A stretch of DNA of 64,000 nt from Deinococcus peraridilitoris DSM 19664. Lineage in GTDB: Bacteria > Deinococcota > Deinococci > Deinococcales > Deinococcaceae. Position 1 is the first letter of the stretch. Each line of letters starts with the position of its first letter. The notes under the pieces are model-generated. The model saw only the letters and a program-made list of their open reading frames with translations, searched no databases and was not told where the DNA came from. Location: NCBI RefSeq assembly GCF_000317835.1, contig NC_019793.1, positions 2,170,001-2,234,000 of the forward strand. Direction: 5' to 3'. This document shows, one piece after another, positions 58,038 through 64,000 of this stretch. Made by a program: the position numbers and the translations under genes.

Positions 58038-59119
58038 CTGCGATCCCCATTCTTCGTCAGCACGCCGAGCACGAATACGCCCACGAACTGCGCGCCCTCG
58101 CGCAGTTCGACGACCGGCAGCGTCCGCCCAACTGGCAGCTCAGTCCCTGGGCCGTCGTGACGTACCTGATGGGCGCCACGCTGGAGGACGGTACCGACAT
58201 CACCCCGAAGTACGTGGGGGAGCGCCGTCTGATAGAAATTGCCGTCGCGACCCTGGCCACCGACCGGGCGCTGCTGCTGCTGGGTGTCCCCGGTACGGCC
58301 AAGAGCTGGGTCAGCGAGCATCTCGCCGCCGCCATCAGTGGTGACAGCACCCTGCTGGTGCAGGGCACGGCCGGCACGAGCGAGGAAGCCATTCGTTACG
58401 GCTGGAATTACGCCCGCCTGCTCGCCGAAGGGCCCAGCCGGGCCGCCCTGGTTGAAAGTCCCATCGTGCGCGCCATGCAGACGGGCAAGCTCGCCCGTCT
58501 GGAAGAGCTTACCCGGGTTCCCAGCGACGTGCAGGACAGCCTCATCACGGTCCTTTCCGAAAAGACCCTGCCGATTCCGGAACTCAACGACGAGGTGCAG
58601 GCCGTGCGCGGTTTCAACCTGATCGCCACGGCCAACAACCGCGACCGTGGCGTCAACGAACTCTCCAGCGCCCTCAAGCGGCGCTTCAACACCGTTATTC
58701 TGCCCGTTCCGGACAGCCTGGAAGACGAGGTGAGCATTGTGACGCGCCGGGTGGAAAGCCTGGGGCGCTCACTGGAACTTCCGGCTGTTCCGCCCGCCAT
58801 CGAAGAAGTGCGGCGCGTCGTGACCGTGTTTCGCGAGTTGCGCTCCGGCCTGACCGGAGACGGAAAAACCAAACTCAAGACCACCACCGGCACCCTCAGC
58901 ACCGCCGAGGCGATCAGCGTGGTGAGCCACGGCCTGGCGCTCAGCGCGCACTTCGGCGACGGGCAGCTGCGCGCGCACGACGTGGCCGCGAGCCTGGTGG
59001 GGGCCGTCATCAAGGACCCCGTGCAAGACCGCGTGGCCTGGCAGGAATACCTGGAGACAGTGGTCAAGGAGCGCGACGGCTGGAAGGACTTTTACCGCGC
59101 CTGCCGCACGGTGTCGTGA
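58034..59119 (+). CDS. MoxR-type AAA+ ATPase (third gene)
   Basis: 361 aa. Walker A is LLGVPGTAKSWVSEHLAAAI (residues 84-92). The Walker B region is ARLEELTRVPSDVQDSLITVLSEKTL, with E-E where MoxR proteins usually have D-E. Sensor 1 is NLIATANNRDRGVNEL and the arginine finger region is ALKRRFNTVILPVPD. The C-terminal lid domain follows with SVVSHGLALSAHFGDGQLRAHDVAASLVG. MoxR ATPases remodel protein complexes together with a VWA partner, present here as the last gene of the operon. It overlaps DUF5691 by 4 nt. Confidence 0.9.
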   Translation: MTAIPILRQHAEHEYAHELRALAQFDDRQRPPNWQLSPWAVVTYLMGATLEDGTDITPKYVGERRLIEIAVATLATDRALLLLGVPGTAKSWVSEHLAAAISGDSTLLVQGTAGTSEEAIRYGWNYARLLAEGPSRAALVESPIVRAMQTGKLARLEELTRVPSDVQDSLITVLSEKTLPIPELNDEVQAVRGFNLIATANNRDRGVNELSSALKRRFNTVILPVPDSLEDEVSIVTRRVESLGRSLELPAVPPAIEEVRRVVTVFRELRSGLTGDGKTKLKTTTGTLSTAEAISVVSHGLALSAHFGDGQLRAHDVAASLVGAVIKDPVQDRVAWQEYLETVVKERDGWKDFYRACRTVS

Positions 59120-59120
59120 G

Positions 59121-61442
59121 GTGAGCACGGCGCACATCTTTGGAATCCGTCACCACGGACCCGGTTCGGCGCGCAGCCTGCGCCGGGCCCTGGAGGAATT
59201 GCAGCCCGACCTGGTGCTGGTCGAGGGGCCACCTGACGCCGACGCGCTGCTGCCCCTGCTGGCCCATGAGGAAATGCAGTTGCCCGCCGCACTGCTCATT
59301 TACGCGGCCGACGAACCTGGACGCGCGGTCTACTACCCGTTTGCGGACTTCTCGCCGGAAACGGTGGCGATCCGGCACGCCTTGTCACGCGCGCTGCCCG
59401 TGTGGTTCATGGACCTGCCGGTCTCGCACAGCCTGGCGTGGGAAGCGCGGATCCAGGCGGATCTGCAGGTCGTCGGGCGTGAAGCGGGCGAGGCGCCACG
59501 CGAGGTAAGCGGGAACACCCCACAGCAGGACGCGACCGACCTGCCCCTGCCGGACTCCACGCGCCTGCTTATCCGGCGTGATCCCCTCTCCGCACTCGCC
59601 GAAGCGGCTGGATTCACGGACGGCGAACGCTGGTGGGAATTTCTGGTGGAGTCGCGCGGCGGCAACGACTCCAGCGTCTTCGAGGCCATCACCGAAGCCA
59701 TGAAGGCCCTACGCGAAGAGGTGGAGGCGCCGGGTCCTGAAGGGGCAGCCTTTTCCTGGGAAACCCACCTCGAAGAATGCCGTGAAGCGCACATGCGCCA
59801 GACCCTGCGTGCGGCCCAAAAGGAAGGCTTCTCGCGCATCGCGGTGGTCTGCGGCGCCTGGCACGCCCCAGCCCTGCAAGGCGGACAGGCCAGCACGGAC
59901 GCCAGACTTTTGAAGACCTTGCCGAAAATCAAGGTGCGCGCCACCTGGGTGCCCTGGACCCACGGCCGCCTCGCGCGTGAAAGCGGGTACGGCGCGGGCG
60001 TGGACTCTCCCGGCTGGTATCAGCACCTCTTTGGCACCGAAGGTGACGTGCTCGCGCCCTGGATGACGCGCACCGCGCGTCTGCTGCGCGAGGAAGGACT
60101 CGACGCGTCTTCTGCGAGCGTGATCGAGGCCGTGCGCCTGGCCGGGACCCTGGCGACGCTGCGCGGTCAGGCGCTGCCGGGGCTGCAGGACGTGACCGAA
60201 GCGGCGCGCGCGGTGTTCTGCTGGGACAGCGATCTGCCCATGCGGCTCATCCACGAGCGCCTGGTCGTCGGGGAGACCTTGGGGCGCGTGCCCCAGGACA
60301 CCCCGGCCGTGCCTTTGGCGCAGCACCTCGCCGCCGAACAGAAACGCCTGCGCCTCAAGCCCGAAGCGCTCGCGCGTGACCTCGACCTCGATCTGCGCAA
60401 GGACACCGACCTGGAGCGCAGCGCGCTGCTGCACCGCCTGCACCTGCTGGGCGTGGCCTGGGGTGAGGAGCGCCGCGTTTCGGGCGCGAGGGGTACCTTC
60501 CGGGAAGCCTGGCGTCTGCAGTGGCACCCCGAGTTTGCCCTGCGGCTGATCGAAGCGAGTCTGTGGGGACAGACGGTTGGTGAAGCGGCGGAAGCCTGCG
60601 CGGCCGAACGCGCCCGGCACGAAGAAAAGCTGCCGAAGCTCACGGCCCTGCTCGATCAGGTGATCCTCGCGGCCCTGCCAGGGGCGGCGCGCCTCGTGCT
60701 GCGCCAGCTTTCGGGCGAGGCGGCGAACGCCAGTGACGTGACGCACCTCATGCAGGCTTTGCCCCCTCTGGCACGCGTGATGCGCTACGGAGACGTGCGT
60801 GGCACCGACAGCGCGCAGGCGGGTGAAGTCTTTCGGACGCTGCTGGTGCGGGCCTGCATCGGGTTGCCGCCCGCCTGCGCGTCGCTCGACGACGACGCGG
60901 CAGGAGAGATGCGCACGCACCTCGGCGAGGTGCACGCAGCCGTCACCCTGCTGCAGCACGAAGAGCACACCGCCTCCTGGACGGACGCGCTGCACTCGCT
61001 GGCGACCTTGTCCGGCGGGCACGGCCTGATTCACGGTCGGGCGACGCGGCTGCTGCTCGATCTGGGCGAGTTGAATCCCGCAGACGTCGAAGTGCGCCTG
61101 AAGCAGGCCCTTGCTGGCGTGAATCCGCCTTCGCGGGTGGCCGCGTGGCTCGAAGGCTTTCTGGAGGGCAGCGGTCTGGTGCTGGTGCACGACGCGCGGC
61201 TGCTCGGCCTGATCGACGACTGGCTGGTGGGGCTGTCCGGCGACGCCTTTCAGGAAGTGCTGCCCTTGCTGCGCCGCACCTTCACGCGCTTTCCCGCGCC
61301 CGAACGGCGTACGTTGGGTGAACGGATCCGCTCGGGTGAGGTGCGCGCCCTGCACACCCGGGCGGAAGAACTCGATGCAGAACGTGCGGCACTGGTGCTG
61401 CCAGTGGTGGCGCAGCTGCTCGGTCTGGAGGTCATGGCATGA
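59121..61442 (+). CDS. DUF5682 protein (fourth gene)
   Basis: 773 aa from GTG 59121, 1 nt after the ATPase stop. The N-terminal part has HIFGIRHHGPGSARSLRRALEELQPDLVLVEGPPDADALLPLL, then LLIYAADEP, VAIRHALSRALPVWFMDLP and RIAVVCGAWHAPAL, the conserved DUF5682 motifs. They resemble the Ere/TraB-like alpha-beta fold with His clusters (GIRHHGPGS, CGAWH), which could be a metal-dependent hydrolase or effector. The C-terminal 350 residues are long helices. Its size and His motifs make it the likely effector of the operon. Start overlap with the next gene is 4 nt. Confidence 0.8.
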   Translation: MSTAHIFGIRHHGPGSARSLRRALEELQPDLVLVEGPPDADALLPLLAHEEMQLPAALLIYAADEPGRAVYYPFADFSPETVAIRHALSRALPVWFMDLPVSHSLAWEARIQADLQVVGREAGEAPREVSGNTPQQDATDLPLPDSTRLLIRRDPLSALAEAAGFTDGERWWEFLVESRGGNDSSVFEAITEAMKALREEVEAPGPEGAAFSWETHLEECREAHMRQTLRAAQKEGFSRIAVVCGAWHAPALQGGQASTDARLLKTLPKIKVRATWVPWTHGRLARESGYGAGVDSPGWYQHLFGTEGDVLAPWMTRTARLLREEGLDASSASVIEAVRLAGTLATLRGQALPGLQDVTEAARAVFCWDSDLPMRLIHERLVVGETLGRVPQDTPAVPLAQHLAAEQKRLRLKPEALARDLDLDLRKDTDLERSALLHRLHLLGVAWGEERRVSGARGTFREAWRLQWHPEFALRLIEASLWGQTVGEAAEACAAERARHEEKLPKLTALLDQVILAALPGAARLVLRQLSGEAANASDVTHLMQALPPLARVMRYGDVRGTDSAQAGEVFRTLLVRACIGLPPACASLDDDAAGEMRTHLGEVHAAVTLLQHEEHTASWTDALHSLATLSGGHGLIHGRATRLLLDLGELNPADVEVRLKQALAGVNPPSRVAAWLEGFLEGSGLVLVHDARLLGLIDDWLVGLSGDAFQEVLPLLRRTFTRFPAPERRTLGERIRSGEVRALHTRAEELDAERAALVLPVVAQLLGLEVMA

Positions 61443-62623
61443 CTCAGAACACAGCGGCAGAAATCGAACGGCTGCGCCGCTGGCGCCTCGTGCTGGGCGG
61501 AGGAGACGCCGACGGTATCGGCGGTGAGGGCCCTTCCGGGGACCTGCTGTCGCAGATCGACCTGGGCATGGACGGGGCGCTCGAGGCCCTGTACGGCGAG
61601 CGCGGCAGACGCGGAGGTCTGGGCGGCAGCGCGCCCAGCGTCGCGCGCTGGCTGGGCGACATCCGCAGCTACTTTCCCTCCAGCGTGGTGCGGGTGATGC
61701 AGCAGGACGCGCTGGAACGGCTCAATCTGCACGCGATGCTGCTGGAACCCGAGTTGCTGGAGTCCTTCGAGCCCGACCTCAAGCTCGCCACGACCCTGAT
61801 GGCCCTCAAGGGCGTGATGCCCGATCACGTCAAGGACACCGCGCGGGTGGTGGTGCGGCGTGTGGTGGCCGATCTGGAGGCGCGCCTCTCAGAGCCGATG
61901 CGGCAGGCCGTCACGGGCAGCCTCAACCGCGCTTCGCGCAACAGTCGCCCCCGACATCAGGAAATCGATTGGGGACGCACCATTCGCGCCAACCTGAAGC
62001 ACTACCAGCCCCAGCACCGCACGGTCATTCCCGAGCGGCGCCTGGGGTACGGCCGGGGGCGCCGCTCGCTGCGCGACGTGGTGCTGTGCCTCGACCAGAG
62101 CGGCAGCATGGCGAGCTCGATCGTGTACGCCGGGGTATTCGGCGCGGTGATGGCGAGCCTCAGCGCGGTCAGTACCCGCCTGGTGGCCTTCGATACCAGC
62201 GTCGTGGACCTCAGCGAGAACCTCGAGGACCCGGTGGACGTGCTGTTCGGCATCCAGCTGGGGGGAGGCACCGACATCAACCGCGCGGTCGCGTACTGCG
62301 AGGCGCACATCACGCGGCCCGAAGACACCGTGCTGGTGCTGGTGAGTGACCTGATCGAAGGGGGAGACCAGGGCCGTCTGTTGCGGCGGGTGGGCAACCT
62401 CGTCTCTTCGGGGGTGCAGGTCATTTCGCTGCTGGCCCTGAGCGACGAGGGCGCGCCGATGTACGACCACGAAATGGCCGCGGCCTTTGCCGCGCTCGGT
62501 GCGCCGGCCTTCGCCTGCACGCCCGACCTCTTTCCGGAGCTGATGGCCGCGGCCCTGCAAAAGCAGGACGTGGGCCAGTGGGCCGCGGCGCACGATCTTG
62601 TCACGACGCGCAAATCCAGGTAA
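61439..62623 (+). CDS. VWA-domain (MIDAS) protein (fifth gene)
   Basis: 394 aa. Residues about 213-380 are a von Willebrand A domain. MIDAS residues are intact: D219-Q-S221-G-S223, T278 in LGGGTDINRA and D304 in VLVSDLIEGGD. The N-terminal half is helical (LERLNLHAMLLEPELLESFEPDLKLATTLMALKGVMPDHVKDTARVVVRRVV) as in CoxE-like VWA partners of MoxR ATPases. The MIDAS binds Mg2+ and recruits an acidic client. Together with the third gene it forms the expected MoxR/VWA machine. Its ATG overlaps the DUF5682 stop. Confidence 0.9.
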   Translation: MTQNTAAEIERLRRWRLVLGGGDADGIGGEGPSGDLLSQIDLGMDGALEALYGERGRRGGLGGSAPSVARWLGDIRSYFPSSVVRVMQQDALERLNLHAMLLEPELLESFEPDLKLATTLMALKGVMPDHVKDTARVVVRRVVADLEARLSEPMRQAVTGSLNRASRNSRPRHQEIDWGRTIRANLKHYQPQHRTVIPERRLGYGRGRRSLRDVVLCLDQSGSMASSIVYAGVFGAVMASLSAVSTRLVAFDTSVVDLSENLEDPVDVLFGIQLGGGTDINRAVAYCEAHITRPEDTVLVLVSDLIEGGDQGRLLRRVGNLVSSGVQVISLLALSDEGAPMYDHEMAAAFAALGAPAFACTPDLFPELMAAALQKQDVGQWAAAHDLVTTRKSR

Positions 62624-62629
62624 AGCCGG

Positions 62630-62655
62630 GAGGTGACGTGTGGAGGCGTCACCTC
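62630..62655 (+). terminator. Hairpin after the five-gene operon
   Basis: GAGGTGACG / CGTCACCTC, 9-bp stem with an 8-nt loop, 7 nt after the VWA stop. No T run, so termination may be weak or Rho-assisted. The next gene is convergent. Confidence 0.5.
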
Positions 62656-62691
62656 GGGCCGCAAGGATCGGGCAGAACGCTGGTTGCGCTG

Positions 62692-63351
62692 TCAGTCCAT
62701 TTCCAGCGGATAGGAATGCGCGCGCACCGCGAGCAGGAACAGGATCAAATAGAACATCAGCACCAGGGAGAAGACCAGGGCGCCGGGAATGAAATCGAGG
62801 CTCGCCATCGACACGAACAGCCTGAAGCTGTCCTCGGGCTGCCCGGTCGTTCCCAACTCCAGCTTGAAGAGCCACGCGGCCAGCACGCCCAGAAAAATCC
62901 ACTGGTAGTTATGACGCAGTCTCCAGCCGATGGCCTGCAGGCGGTCAGGCCGGACGTGCGGGCGTTGCAGCTCCCGCACGAAGTACGACTGCCATTCGCT
63001 GCTGACTTCCTGACCGAGCATGCTGGGGTAGAAGTTGCGCTCCAGAATGCGGACCCGCAAATGCGCGATCTCGAAGTCGCGAAAGTGACGCGCCTCGACG
63101 TGCAAAAAGAAGTAGTTGGCGAGCATCGCGGCCAGCAGCGCCGCGTGCGGGCCTTCCGGGGTAAAGGCGAAGCCCAGCAGACCGGCCGTGATGCCCACGG
63201 CCCAGTTGGTGGTGGTATCCAGCCGCACACGGTACATGGTCATACGGCCCACCTCGGCCCGGTAGAGGTGAATCAGGCTGTTGGCCGTATTGCCCGACAG
63301 CGGGGCCTGAACGCTGCTGGCGGGTGAGGTGCTGGGCCTAGGGACGCTCAC
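62692..63351 (-). CDS. DUF2270 membrane protein
   Basis: 219 aa. NSLIHLYRAEVGRMTMYRVRLDTTTNWAVGITAGLLGFAF opens the DUF2270 signature, with a hydrophobic pair (about 50-85), a soluble part (FLHVEARHFRDFEIAHLRVRILERNFYPSML), and two C-terminal helices (about 150-165 and 187-208). The function is unknown. It lies between the VWA gene (convergent) and dnaE (same strand). Confidence 0.85.
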   Translation of the reverse strand: MSVPRPSTSPASSVQAPLSGNTANSLIHLYRAEVGRMTMYRVRLDTTTNWAVGITAGLLGFAFTPEGPHAALLAAMLANYFFLHVEARHFRDFEIAHLRVRILERNFYPSMLGQEVSSEWQSYFVRELQRPHVRPDRLQAIGWRLRHNYQWIFLGVLAAWLFKLELGTTGQPEDSFRLFVSMASLDFIPGALVFSLVLMFYLILFLLAVRAHSYPLEMD

Positions 63352-63448
63352 GGTGTGTCCTGATCTTGGACTTTCGCGCTTCTCAGGTCAAGGCCAAAAA
63401 AGGCGGGGAGTTTACCCGCGGATGGACCCCCCGTGGACGCTGCCGCAC

Positions 63449-64000
63449 TTACGCCTGCACGCTTTTCTGCCCGGCGCGCTGCTGCCAGGCGGGCGGTTTG
63501 GGCGCGTAGCGCGACAGGATCGAGGCGTTGTCGTAGGCGAGATAAGCTTCGGCCCAGCCGAAGGTCTGGTTCACCACCCGCATGGCCTCGTGGCTGCCGA
63601 TGCCCTTGTCGAGCTGGTACACCACGAAGTGCTCGCCGGACACGAACTTGAAGAAGGTCGGCAGGCTGCCCGCGTGCTCGTCGAGGTAACTCTGAAAGTC
63701 GCCCAGGTCGTCCGGGCTGGCCACGTCGAGGTCGATGTCGACGTACATGACCTTGGGCACGTCCGCGAGCGCCTCTACGGTCACCAGTTCCTCGGCGATA
63801 CAGCGCAGACCGCCGTCCTCGCTTTCGATCTCCACGATCACGAGGCAGGGCGTGTCGTTGATCAGCTTTTCCTGCATGCGCTCGTACCCGCGCGAAAAGG
63901 TCACCAGTTCGATGGTCGCGGACTCGTCGGCCAGGTTGAAGCGCGCCATCATGCCCCCCGACTTGGTGGGCTTCTTCACGACGTTTTCCACCATGCCCGC
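63449..64000 (-). CDS. dnaE: DNA polymerase III alpha subunit, C-terminal end (cut by window edge)
   Basis: The minus-strand frame is open from the right edge to a stop at 63449. GMVENVVKKPTKSGGMMARFNLADESATIELVTFSRGYERM is the OB-fold domain of DnaE that binds single-stranded DNA; its start lies outside the window. The C-terminal part that follows (about 85-181, with EHFVVYQLDKGIGSHEAMRV) is the tail that contacts tau/beta in DnaE-type replicases. This is probably the main replicative polymerase. Only the last 183 codons are visible. Confidence 0.85.
   Translation of the reverse strand, partial: AGMVENVVKKPTKSGGMMARFNLADESATIELVTFSRGYERMQEKLINDTPCLVIVEIESEDGGLRCIAEELVTVEALADVPKVMYVDIDLDVASPDDLGDFQSYLDEHAGSLPTFFKFVSGEHFVVYQLDKGIGSHEAMRVVNQTFGWAEAYLAYDNASILSRYAPKPPAWQQRAGQKSVQA

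Noticed and set aside
1..64000. tRNA, rRNA, CRISPR arrays and replication origin
   Set aside because: No T-loop motif in a cloverleaf context, no rRNA-like segment, no regularly spaced repeats and no cluster of DnaA boxes were seen on reading both strands.

Overview
The window is GC-rich bacterial chromosome with tightly packed genes on both strands. No rRNA, tRNA, CRISPR array or prophage was recognised. Several features point to the genus Deinococcus: a FrnE-type disulfide oxidoreductase with both CPWC and a C-terminal CX4C motif, a Gfh1-like secondary-channel factor (Gre family, known from Thermus/Deinococcus), many starts that look leaderless (TANNNT -10 box 5-7 nt before the start codon), and a 17-bp palindromic element at 55086-55102 resembling the Deinococcus radiation/desiccation response motif. 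The genus is an inference from these features, not from a marker gene.

Layout. 1-6700: start of an ABC exporter (cut by the window edge), a Stf0-like sulfotransferase, an MFS transporter, an unusual DUF4388-like/peroxiredoxin fusion and small lineage-type hypotheticals. 6800-14000: nucleotidyltransferase, GerMN protein, MATE pump, DUF3592 protein, Gfh1-like factor, DUF350 protein and an EamA exporter. 14000-21900: secreted peptidoglycan-binding protein, aldo/keto reductase, FrnE, a divergent LysR/PhzF pair, a YidD-like protein, a candidate structured RNA leader and a metallophosphoesterase. 21800-26150: a minus-strand membrane group (DUF421, DUF2254, MscS, Na+/H+ antiporter) probably serving osmotic and envelope homeostasis. 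26500-32200: secreted erythromycin-esterase-like protein, ArsR-SRPBCC pair, SDR and a Tet-type MFS pump.

32200-46800: a large lipoprotein GH81 endo-beta-1,3-glucanase whose leader carries two cre-like LacI-family operator candidates, an amine oxidase, an aminoglycoside phosphotransferase-like kinase, a lipoprotein, a winged-helix protein, a response regulator lacking its phosphoacceptor Asp, a GH1-like/RmlD-like fusion, a CBS protein, an M3 peptidase and a DedA-like protein. 46800-52000 is the most accessory-looking part: an IS630-type element, two SUKH (SMI1/KNR4) genes that share the same promoter box, a P1 peptidase and a frameshifted beta-helix lipoprotein.

52100-64000: aldo/keto reductase and a CHASE3-HAMP-GAF-GGDEF diguanylate cyclase, then a compact five-gene operon (SWIM zinc finger, DUF5691, MoxR-type AAA+ ATPase, DUF5682, VWA/MIDAS protein). 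Three of its four junctions overlap by 4 nt. The operon is driven by a good promoter whose -35 box lies inside the RDRM-like palindrome. This is the best candidate for an undescribed system: a MoxR/VWA chaperone-like machine possibly under DdrO/IrrE DNA-damage control. A DUF2270 protein and the 3' end of dnaE close the window.
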